Source of the DNA: Raineyella antarctica
GTDB lineage: Bacteria > Actinomycetota > Actinomycetes > Propionibacteriales > Propionibacteriaceae
NCBI RefSeq assembly: GCF_900092135.1
Contig: NZ_FMYF01000002.1
Span: 1-64,000, forward strand
DNA: 64,000 bases
Direction of reading: 5' to 3'
The first letter of the stretch is position 1, and each line of letters starts with the position of its first letter. Under the pieces are notes generated by a model. The model did not search any database. It was not told the DNA's origin and saw only the letters and a program-made list of their open reading frames with translations. Below, piece after piece: positions 45,238-51,758 of this stretch. The translations under genes and the position numbers were made by a program.

Positions 45238-45894
45238 TCAGCCGTTCGCCTCGGGGACCAGGCGGTAGCCCACGTTGCGGACCGTGCCGATGATCCCCTC
45301 GTGCTCGGGGCCGAGCTTGGCCCGCAGCCGGCGGACGTGGACGTCGACCGTACGGGAGCCGCCGAAGTAGTCGTAGCCCCACACGTCCGAGAGCAGTTGC
45401 TCGCGGCTGAAGACCCGCCCCGGGTGCTGGAGCAGGTACTTGAGCAGCTCGAACTCGGTGTAGGTCAGGTCCAGCGGCTGCCCGTTGACCGAGGCGGCGT
45501 AGCCGGCCTCGTCGATCGTCACGCTGCCGGTCGTGATCACCTCGTCACGGCCGACCGGGGAGGTGACCAGGCGCAGCCGAGCCTCCAGCTCGGCCGGACC
45601 GGCCTGGGCCAGCACGAAGTCCACGAACCCCCAGTCGGTGGACAGGGCCGGCAGGCCGCCCTCGCCGGTGACCAGCAGGATCGGGGCGTGCTTGCCGCTG
45701 GTGCCGATCACCCGGGTCAGTGCCCGTGCCTGGGACAACGCCGAGGTGGCATCGATCAGGATGACGTCGGGCAGCGTGACGTGCAGCAGGGCCGCGGCGT
45801 CGAGGGGGACCAGCGCCACCTGGTGGGAGAGCAGCCCGAGCGAGGGCATGACCGACTCCGCGTCATCCCTCGTGGTCATCAGCAATAGTTGCAC
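45238..45894 (-). CDS. glnR: GlnR-type orphan response regulator
   Basis: A 218-residue OmpR-family protein. The N-terminal receiver-like domain keeps Asp48 (VILIDA) but lacks the acidic pair of true receivers, as in GlnR, which works without a kinase. The C-terminal winged helix contains LDLTYTEFELLKYL and TVDVHVRRLRAKLG. From memory it follows M. tuberculosis GlnR (Rv0818), the master nitrogen regulator, and the mshD neighbour agrees. Start GTG 45894; the frame is open to 46008 but without conserved sequence. Confidence 0.88.
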   Translation of the reverse strand: MQLLLMTTRDDAESVMPSLGLLSHQVALVPLDAAALLHVTLPDVILIDATSALSQARALTRVIGTSGKHAPILLVTGEGGLPALSTDWGFVDFVLAQAGPAELEARLRLVTSPVGRDEVITTGSVTIDEAGYAASVNGQPLDLTYTEFELLKYLLQHPGRVFSREQLLSDVWGYDYFGGSRTVDVHVRRLRAKLGPEHEGIIGTVRNVGYRLVPEANG

Positions 45895-46112
45895 CGCACC
45901 TCGCTTCCGAGGCCAAAAATATCCTGTTCGGGCGCCGGACGCGCCGGTGCCGTGGCAGGGACTGCAACCGGGCGGGACTGGTACCGCGCCGTTGCGTGGG
46001 TCCGTCATCGGCGCGCCACGACACCGGAACAGCCCTGTTACCCGTCCGGAACACGCCGGAGCGCCTCTGGGCGCGCCCCGGGCCCGCGGCCGGAGGGCTC
46101 GGGGTGGCGTGG

Positions 46113-46118
46113 CAGCAT
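46113..46118 (+). promoter_or_regulatory. Possible -10 element CAGCAT of moaD
   Basis: CAGCAT, six bases, ATG at 46125. It fits the leaderless spacing but has C instead of T in the first position. Confidence 0.4.
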
Positions 46119-46124
46119 GGCTGC

Positions 46125-46382
46125 ATGGCCACCATCACCATTCGCTACTGGGCCGGGGCGCGGGACGCCGCGGGCGTCGAGACCGACGTCGTGGAGGCCC
46201 CGACAGTGGCCGCCGCCCTCGATCGGGCCGCCGCCGCTCGCCCCGGAGACGCGGAGTACGCCCGGGTCATCGGGCTGTGCTCGTTCCTGGTCGACGGGCG
46301 TCGGCTCGGCGACGCGGATCGCACCCGTCCCCTCACCGGGCCGGTCGAGCTGGAGGCGTTGCCGCCCTTCGCCGGGGGCTGA
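46125..46382 (+). CDS. moaD: MoaD/ThiS-family sulfur carrier protein
   Basis: An 85-residue beta-grasp protein ending in the Gly-Gly tail (LPPFAGG) that is adenylated and thiocarboxylated for molybdopterin or thiamine synthesis. The YWAGARDAAG opening is more like MoaD than ThiS. No other cofactor gene is adjacent, so the partner is unknown. Start ATG 46125 is the only one giving a normal-length protein. Confidence 0.83.
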   Translation: MATITIRYWAGARDAAGVETDVVEAPTVAAALDRAAAARPGDAEYARVIGLCSFLVDGRRLGDADRTRPLTGPVELEALPPFAGG

Positions 46383-46399
46383 GCCGCCGGCCAGCGTGG

Positions 46400-47068
46400 T
46401 CAGTCGTCGTCGATGGCCTCGCCGGCCAGGGCCTTGGCCGCGAGGTCCTCCTCCTCGGCGACCTCCCAGACCTCCTTGGCGGCGGTGAAGTTCAGCAGGA
46501 CCAGGAACATGCCCAGGACGATGTCCGGCCAGCCGGAGGCCCAGAAGATGGTCACCACACCGAGCGCGATGATCGCGGCGTTGGCATAGACGTCGTTGCG
46601 CGCGGCCAGGAAGGCGGCCCGGGACATCGAGCCGACGTTGTGCCGGTGCCGGGCGAGCAGCCAGGCGCAGATCGAGTTCACCACGATCGCCCCGCCCGCG
46701 GTCACCACCAGGGAGAGCGGATCGGGGCGCTCGGGGTCGGCGAACTTCAGCACTGCCATCACCACCGCGGCCAGCGCGGGCAGCACGATGATCCCCGCCA
46801 TCGCCTTGCCGGCCCGGGCTCTCGCGCGCAGGCTCCAGCCCAACGCGATGAAGATCAGCAGGTTGACGGCGGTGTCCTCCAGGAAGTCCACCGAGTCGGC
46901 GAACAGCGAGACCGACCGGATGGCCAGCGCCACCCCGACCTCGACGAAGAAGTACGCCAGGTTGAGCGCCACCACCACCAGCGCGGTGCGCCGCAGCGCC
47001 CGGACCGCTGCCGGGTCGGCGTCCTGCCGCACCGGTGCCTCCTGTCGCCCGGCGTTGTCGGCGCCCAT
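46400..47068 (-). CDS. Short CDF-like cation efflux protein
   Basis: A 222-residue membrane protein with about six helices. The second helix carries LFADSVDFLEDTAVN, close to the metal-site pattern of cation diffusion facilitators, and the fifth carries AARNDVYANAAII. Normal CDF proteins have about 300 residues with a cytoplasmic metal-binding domain; that domain is absent here. The metal is unknown. Start ATG 47068 with GGAGG five bases upstream; earlier in-frame codons overlap the dtd stop. It is translated after dtd, probably from the same mRNA. Confidence 0.78.
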   Translation of the reverse strand: MGADNAGRQEAPVRQDADPAAVRALRRTALVVVALNLAYFFVEVGVALAIRSVSLFADSVDFLEDTAVNLLIFIALGWSLRARARAGKAMAGIIVLPALAAVVMAVLKFADPERPDPLSLVVTAGGAIVVNSICAWLLARHRHNVGSMSRAAFLAARNDVYANAAIIALGVVTIFWASGWPDIVLGMFLVLLNFTAAKEVWEVAEEEDLAAKALAGEAIDDD

Positions 47069-47079
47069 CCCTTCCTCCA

Positions 47080-47529
47080 TCACGGTATTCCCGGTCCGAC
47101 CGGCGGCTGGTCCAGCACCAGGGTGACCGGCCCGTCGTTGACCAGCGCCACCTGCATGTCGGCGCCGAACACGCCGGTCTCCACCCGGGCGCCGAGCCCG
47201 CGCAGCGCGGCGACGAAGGCGTCGACCAGCGGCTCGCTGACCGGCCGTGGCGCCGCGGCGCTCCAGCCCGGACGGCGGCCCTTGCGGGTGTCGGCGTACA
47301 GGGTGAACTGCGAGACGACCAGCAGCGGGGCGCCCAGGTCGGCGCAGGACCGCTCGTCGGCCATGATCCGCTGGTTCCAGATCCTCTCGGCCAGCCGCTG
47401 CGCGTACGCCTCGGTGTCGTCGTGGGTGATGCCCAGCAGCACGAGCAGGCCGGGCCCGTCGATCGCCCCGACCGTACGGTCCCCGACGGTGACCGACGCC
47501 GAACTCACCCGTTGGACCACTGCACGCAT
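47080..47529 (-). CDS. dtd: D-aminoacyl-tRNA deacylase
   Basis: Removes D-amino acids from mischarged tRNA. A 149-residue protein with [13 protein letters not shown], the catalytic SQFTLYAD and the cross-subunit Gly-cisPro motif NDGPVTL. Start ATG 47529, seven bases after TAGGGT, so leaderless. Confidence 0.95.
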   Translation of the reverse strand: MRAVVQRVSSASVTVGDRTVGAIDGPGLLVLLGITHDDTEAYAQRLAERIWNQRIMADERSCADLGAPLLVVSQFTLYADTRKGRRPGWSAAAPRPVSEPLVDAFVAALRGLGARVETGVFGADMQVALVNDGPVTLVLDQPPVGPGIP

Positions 47530-47536
47530 GGCCCCG

Positions 47537-47542
47537 ACCCTA
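47537..47542 (-). promoter_or_regulatory. -10 element TAGGGT of dtd (leaderless)
   Basis: The minus strand reads TAGGGT, seven bases, ATG. It is divergent from the small membrane gene. Confidence 0.6.
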
Positions 47543-47578
47543 CTGCCGTCGTGCGAGGGGCCGGTCGTGGTGCCCACC

Positions 47579-47584
47579 TACACT
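47579..47584 (+). promoter_or_regulatory. -10 element TACACT of the small membrane gene (leaderless)
   Basis: TACACT, six bases, GTG at 47591. It probably also serves the two downstream genes. Confidence 0.6.
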
Positions 47585-47590
47585 GTGCGG

Positions 47591-47698
47591 GTGGCGACCT
47601 TCTACTCGGCCCTCCTGATCGGCATCTGCGTGCTGGTGGGGGTGCTGGCCCTGTACCTGGTCGTCCGCCTCATCATGGACCAACAAGGACGGAACTGA
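47591..47698 (+). CDS. 35-residue single-helix membrane peptide
   Basis: A short frame whose product begins MATFYSALLIGICVLVGVLA; residues 5-28 form one transmembrane helix and the end (MDQQGRN) is polar. It is placed by a leaderless -10 box, and its stop codon lies one base before the ATG of the next gene, which supports real translation. Function unknown; single-helix peptides of this size often bind larger membrane proteins. It is shorter than most annotation cut-offs. Confidence 0.65.
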   Translation: MATFYSALLIGICVLVGVLALYLVVRLIMDQQGRN

Positions 47699-47699
47699 G

Positions 47700-48197
47700 A
47701 TGTTCGAGATTCGCCCCGACCTCGACCCGCTGCTGATGCCGATCGCCTGGATGATCGGCCGATGGGAGGGCACCGGCAAGGGCCAGTGGCCCACCGAGGG
47801 CGAGTTCGAGTACGGGCAGGTGGTCGAGTTCACCGACAACGGTGGCGGCTACCTGCACTACCTCTCGCAGACCTTCATCGCCGACGAGGAGGGCCAGCCG
47901 GTCGCGCCGCGGTCGATGGAGACCGGCTTCTGGCGGCCCCAGGCCGACGGCTCCGTCGAGGTGGTGATGTGCCACCCCGAGGGCTACTCCGAGGTGTGGT
48001 TCGGCAAGGTCGAGGGCGCCCGCATCCAGCTGGCGACCGACGCCGTCGCGCGTACGGTCACCGCTCCGGGCTACACCGGCGGCCAGCGCCTGTACGGCCA
48101 GGTGGAGGGCGACCTGCTGTGGACCTTCGACCGGGCCACCACCGAGCACGAGTTGCAGCCGTACATGTGGGCCCGCCTCAAGCGGACCGCGCACTGA
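47700..48197 (+). CDS. FABP-like beta-barrel protein (DUF1794/nitrobindin family)
   Basis: A 165-residue beta-barrel. The opening MPIAWMIGRWEGTGKGQWP holds the GxWxGxG motif and METGFWRPQADGSVEV the second signature of the family. Relatives include nitrobindins, which bind heme, and mycobacterial Rv0813c, which is FABP-like. At the C-terminus, where nitrobindins have the axial heme His, I read LQPYMWARLKR, so Tyr may replace it and heme binding is uncertain. It starts one base after the preceding stop and is followed one base later by ygfZ. Confidence 0.82.
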   Translation: MFEIRPDLDPLLMPIAWMIGRWEGTGKGQWPTEGEFEYGQVVEFTDNGGGYLHYLSQTFIADEEGQPVAPRSMETGFWRPQADGSVEVVMCHPEGYSEVWFGKVEGARIQLATDAVARTVTAPGYTGGQRLYGQVEGDLLWTFDRATTEHELQPYMWARLKRTAH

Positions 48198-48198
48198 G

Positions 48199-49173
48199 AT
48201 GGGACTCGTACGGGCCGAGGACGGCATCGACGCCGGTGCCGTGGTGCACTGCGGCAACCCGGCGCGCGAACAGCGCGAACTGGACCAGGGCCGCGGCTGG
48301 GTCGACCTGGGGCACCGGGGCGTCCTGACCGTCGCCGGCCCGGACCGGCTGACCTGGTTGCACGCCATGACCAGCCAGCACCTGCTGGCGCTGGCCCCGC
48401 ACCAGGGCACCACGGCGCTGCTGCTGGACCCCAACGGGCACGTCGACCACGCACTGTTCCTCGTCGACGACGGCGAGGTGCTGTGGGTGCACACCGAGCC
48501 CGGGAGGGTCGGTGACCTGGTTGCCTTCCTGGACCGGATGCGCTTCATGAGCCGGGTCGAGGTGACCGACCGCTCGGCCGACGTCGCGGTGGTCTGGACC
48601 GTCGAGGACCCGGCCGGCTGGCCGGACGCGATCATCACCCGCCGCGCCGAGGACTCCCTGGGTGGCACCGACCTGTTCGTGCCCCGCGGGGCGCTGGCCG
48701 CGCTGGCCGAGCGTCCGCATCGGGCCGGCCTGTGGGCGTACGAGGCGCGGCGGATCGCCGCCGGCATCGCCCGGATCGGCGTGGACACCGACGAGCGTAC
48801 GATCCCCAACGAGATCGGGGTGCTCGGCGGGGCCGTGCACATGGACAAGGGCTGCTACACCGGCCAGGAGACCGTCGCCCGGGTCTGGAACATGGGCCGG
48901 CCGCCGCGCCGCCTCGTCAGGCTCCAGCTCGACGGTTCGATGGACATGCTGCCCGGTCACGGCTCGCCGGTCGCGCTGCGCGACGACCCGGATCGTACGG
49001 TCGGCTTCGTCGGCTCCGCCGCCCGTCACTATGAGGAGGGCCCGATCGCCCTCGCCCTGGTGAAGCGTTCGGTGCCGGTCGACGCCCCGCTGGTCGTCGG
49101 CGAGGTCGCCGCCTCCCAGGAGGTCATCGTCGACCCGGAGGTCGGGCTGCACGTACGCCCCGGGAGGGGGTGA
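48199..49173 (+). CDS. ygfZ: Folate-binding protein YgfZ/GcvT-like
   Basis: A 324-residue GcvT-like protein involved in iron-sulfur cluster assembly or repair. The signature KGCYTGQE is at about residues 217-224; the tetrahydrofolate fold is evident from the N-terminal VDLGHRGVLTVAGPDRLTWLH. ATG one base after the preceding stop. The pairing with an Rv0813c-like gene matches mycobacteria as I recall. Confidence 0.9.
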   Translation: MGLVRAEDGIDAGAVVHCGNPAREQRELDQGRGWVDLGHRGVLTVAGPDRLTWLHAMTSQHLLALAPHQGTTALLLDPNGHVDHALFLVDDGEVLWVHTEPGRVGDLVAFLDRMRFMSRVEVTDRSADVAVVWTVEDPAGWPDAIITRRAEDSLGGTDLFVPRGALAALAERPHRAGLWAYEARRIAAGIARIGVDTDERTIPNEIGVLGGAVHMDKGCYTGQETVARVWNMGRPPRRLVRLQLDGSMDMLPGHGSPVALRDDPDRTVGFVGSAARHYEEGPIALALVKRSVPVDAPLVVGEVAASQEVIVDPEVGLHVRPGRG

Positions 49174-49239
49174 CCGCAGGCCCGGTGTGATCCTCGGCAC
49201 TTTGCCTTTCCTTGCTTGCGGAAGGGGTCGACAGCGTCG

Positions 49240-49245
49240 CACACT
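49240..49245 (+). promoter_or_regulatory. -10 element CACACT of arsR (leaderless)
   Basis: CACACT, six bases, GTG at 49252. A TTGCGG-like -35 lies 18 bases upstream (49216-49221). Confidence 0.5.
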
Positions 49246-49260
49246 TCAAGTGTGCTTGAA
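49245..49260 (+). promoter_or_regulatory. ArsR-type operator palindrome covering the start codon
   Basis: TTCAAG-TGTG-CTTGAA is a perfect 6-4-6 inverted repeat of the TTGAA type used by ArsR/SmtB repressors. It covers the last base of the -10 box, the predicted transcription start and the GTG start codon. Autorepression is the obvious reading. Confidence 0.7.
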
Positions 49261-49590
49261 TCAATCCAGCTCGATGTGAAATGGGACCGCGTCTCGCCCG
49301 AGGATGCGGTGGCCCTCCTCGCGGTGGCAGCTGATCCGGTGCGCTGGAGCATCCTCCAACGCCTCGCCGCGCAGGGCACCAAGTGCGTCTGTGACCTGCA
49401 GCCGGCCGAGCAGATCCCGCAGAACAAGCTGAGCTACCACCTCAAGGTGCTCCGTGATGCCGGCCTGGTGACGAGCGCGAAGCGGGGCCGCTGGGTCGAC
49501 TACACACTGGCGGAGGACGCCCTCGAGCGCCTGCACGCTGCGCTTCCGGGCGCCTCCGGCGGCTGCCAAGGAGGCACGCCATGTCGGTGA
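49252..49590 (+). CDS. arsR: ArsR/SmtB-family metalloregulator
   Basis: A 112-residue winged-helix repressor. The metal site CVCDL lies at the start of the recognition region (TKCVCDLQPAEQIPQNKLSY), the classic As(III)/Sb(III) site in ArsR. Further cysteines sit in the tail (GGCQGGTPCR). Start GTG 49252 sits inside the operator; an upstream in-frame codon at 49216 lacks support. It overlaps the permease gene by 10 bases. Confidence 0.87.
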   Translation: MLESIQLDVKWDRVSPEDAVALLAVAADPVRWSILQRLAAQGTKCVCDLQPAEQIPQNKLSYHLKVLRDAGLVTSAKRGRWVDYTLAEDALERLHAALPGASGGCQGGTPCR

Positions 49591-50636
49591 TCCAGCAGCC
49601 CGGCGTCCGGCCGTTCGTCCGGCTGTGGGGCGTCCTCGCCCTGGCCGCCGCCGCATGGACCGGCCTCTACCTGGTGAACCAGCCGTTCTGGAACTGGCTG
49701 GTCGGGGACGTGGTCGGGCTCGACCTGACCTCGCGCCTGGGCTCGGGGGTGCACTTCTTCTTCTACGACACCATCAAGATCGTGCTGCTGCTCGCGGGCA
49801 TCATCTTCCTGGTCACGGTGCTGCGCTCCTACATGAGCGTCGAGCGCACCCGGGCGCTGCTCGGCGGCCGGCGTGAGGGGGTCGGCAACGTGCTGGCCGC
49901 CGGCCTCGGGGTGGTGACGCCGTTCTGCTCCTGCAGCGCGGTTCCGGCGTTCATCGGGTTCGTCGCCTCCGGCGTACCCCTCGGGGTCACGATGAGCTTC
50001 CTGATCGCCAGCCCGCTGGTGAACGAGGTCGCCATCGCGCTGCTGCTCGGCCTGTTCGGACCCGGGCCCACGGCGCTGTACATCGGCTCGGGGCTGCTCA
50101 TCGCGATCATCGCCGGGCTCGTGATCGGACGGCTCAAGCTGGAGCGCTGGGTCGAACCGTTCGTGTTCGAGACCCGGCTGCGCGGCCAGGTGATCAACTC
50201 CAGCGTCGGCCTGACCTTCTCCGACCGGGTCCGGATGGGTGTCGAGGAGGTCGGCTCGATCCTGAAGAAGATCTGGCCCTACCTCCTGGTCGGCATCGGC
50301 CTCGGGGCCGTGATCCACGGCTGGGCGCCGGAGAACTTCTTCGCCCGGTACGCCGGCAAGGACAACCCGTTCGCCGTGCTGATCGCCGTCGTGGTCGGGG
50401 TGCCGCTCTACTCGAACGCGGCGGGCATCCTCCCGCTGGTCGACGCCCTGCACTCCAAGGGACTGCCGATGGGAACCCTGCTCGCCTTCATGCAGGCCAC
50501 GGTCGCCCTCTCGCTGCCGGAGATGATCCTGCTGCGCCGGGTCCTCAAGCCCAGGCTCATCGCCACTTTCGCCGCGATCACAGCGGTCGGGATCATCGCC
50601 GTCGGCTACCTGTTCAACGCCGTCCTGCCGACCTGA
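49581..50636 (+). CDS. Permease of the DUF318/ArsP family
   Basis: A 351-residue membrane protein with about eight to ten helices and the family motif VTPFCSCSAVPAF (about residues 111-123). ArsP members export organoarsenicals; other family members have unknown cargo. The second-half motif reads GVPLYSNAAGILPLV. Position between arsR and a small thioredoxin suggests metal- or thiol-linked export. ATG inside the arsR end. Confidence 0.87.
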   Translation: MSVIQQPGVRPFVRLWGVLALAAAAWTGLYLVNQPFWNWLVGDVVGLDLTSRLGSGVHFFFYDTIKIVLLLAGIIFLVTVLRSYMSVERTRALLGGRREGVGNVLAAGLGVVTPFCSCSAVPAFIGFVASGVPLGVTMSFLIASPLVNEVAIALLLGLFGPGPTALYIGSGLLIAIIAGLVIGRLKLERWVEPFVFETRLRGQVINSSVGLTFSDRVRMGVEEVGSILKKIWPYLLVGIGLGAVIHGWAPENFFARYAGKDNPFAVLIAVVVGVPLYSNAAGILPLVDALHSKGLPMGTLLAFMQATVALSLPEMILLRRVLKPRLIATFAAITAVGIIAVGYLFNAVLPT

Positions 50637-50689
50637 CCCGCTCCGTCCCCACAGTCCCCAGAAGTGCCCCATCCGACAGGAGAAACACC

Positions 50690-50926
50690 ATGCAGATCAA
50701 GATCCTCGGCTCCGGTTGCGCCAACTGCGTCAACCTGGAGAAGAACACCCGTACGGCCCTCGCCACGCTCGGCAAGGAGGCCGAGATCATCAAGGTGACC
50801 GACGTCGGCGAGATCGCCTCGTACGGCATAATGCGCACCCCCGGCCTCGTGGTCGACGAGGAGGTCGTGCTGTCCGGCCGGGTGGCCCGGCCCGCGGAGA
50901 TCGCCGAGTTGTTGGCCGTGCGCTGA
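50690..50926 (+). CDS. Small redox-active thioredoxin-like protein
   Basis: A 78-residue thioredoxin-fold protein with the active site GSGCANCVN (CxxC) near the N-terminus and the cis-Pro loop MRTPGLVVD. This mini-thioredoxin type commonly follows DUF318 permease genes. It could supply reducing power to the permease or to the ArsR cysteines. Ribosome site CAGGAG eight bases before the ATG. Confidence 0.88.
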   Translation: MQIKILGSGCANCVNLEKNTRTALATLGKEAEIIKVTDVGEIASYGIMRTPGLVVDEEVVLSGRVARPAEIAELLAVR

Positions 50927-50991
50927 TCGACCGACCTGCCGCCGGCACTGCCGGTACACTGCCCCAAGGGGCCATTGGAGGGTTGCCTAAG

Positions 50992-51750
50992 GTGGGACAA
51001 GTGAACTGGTCTGCTGTTGACGCCGCCCTGTTCGACCTCGACGGGGTGCTCACCCCGACCTCGGAGGTCCACATGAGGGCCTGGGCCGAGGTGTTCGACG
51101 CCTTCCTGGCCACCCGCGGGCTGGCCGAGCCCTTCACCGACGCCGATTACTTCGCGTACGTCGACGGCAAGCCCCGGTACGACGCGGTCCGCGCGTTCCT
51201 GGCCTCCCGTGGGATCGACCTGCCGGAGGGGAGCACGGACGATCCGCCGGGCGCCGGAACGGTCCGCGGCCTCGGCAACCTGAAGAACGACGCCTTCCTC
51301 GAGACGCTGCACCGCGACGGCATGGCCGCCTACCCCGGCTCGGTGCGCCTGCTCGACTGGCTCGGTGGCCACGGCGTCGCCGTCGCCGTCGTCTCCTCCT
51401 CCCGCAACGCCGCGGCGGTGCTCGAGGCTGCGGGGCTGGCCGACCGGTTCGACGTGGTGGTCGACGGGCAGGTGGCGGCGGCCGAGGACCTGCCCGGCAA
51501 GCCCGCCCCGGACACCTACCGCTACGCGGCGCGGCTGCTGCACGTGCCGTACGACCGGGCGGTCGTGCTGGAGGACGCCCTCTCCGGCGTTGCCGCGGGC
51601 CGGGCCGGTGGCTTCGCCGCGGTCGTCGGCGTGGACCGCGGCGTCGGTGCCGAGGCCCTGCGCGAGGCGGGCGCCGACAAGGTCGTCGCCGACCTCGCCG
51701 ACCTGGTTCCGCCCGAATCCGCCGCCCCGCCCGCCGTACGCCACCCCTGA
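50992..51750 (+). CDS. Beta-phosphoglucomutase-like HAD protein
   Basis: A 252-residue HAD subfamily IA enzyme converting beta-glucose-1-phosphate to glucose-6-phosphate. Motif I LFDLDGVLTPT, motif II VVSSSRNA, motif III GKPAPD, motif IV VLEDALSGV. It lies 8 bases before the GH65 phosphorylase, which would make its substrate; from memory this is the Rv3400-Rv3401 pair. Two starts compete: GTG 50992 with GGAGGG nine bases upstream, and GTG 51001 with TAAGGT seven bases upstream. Confidence 0.9.
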   Translation: MGQVNWSAVDAALFDLDGVLTPTSEVHMRAWAEVFDAFLATRGLAEPFTDADYFAYVDGKPRYDAVRAFLASRGIDLPEGSTDDPPGAGTVRGLGNLKNDAFLETLHRDGMAAYPGSVRLLDWLGGHGVAVAVVSSSRNAAAVLEAAGLADRFDVVVDGQVAAAEDLPGKPAPDTYRYAARLLHVPYDRAVVLEDALSGVAAGRAGGFAAVVGVDRGVGAEALREAGADKVVADLADLVPPESAAPPAVRHP

Positions 51751-51758
51751 GGAACGTC

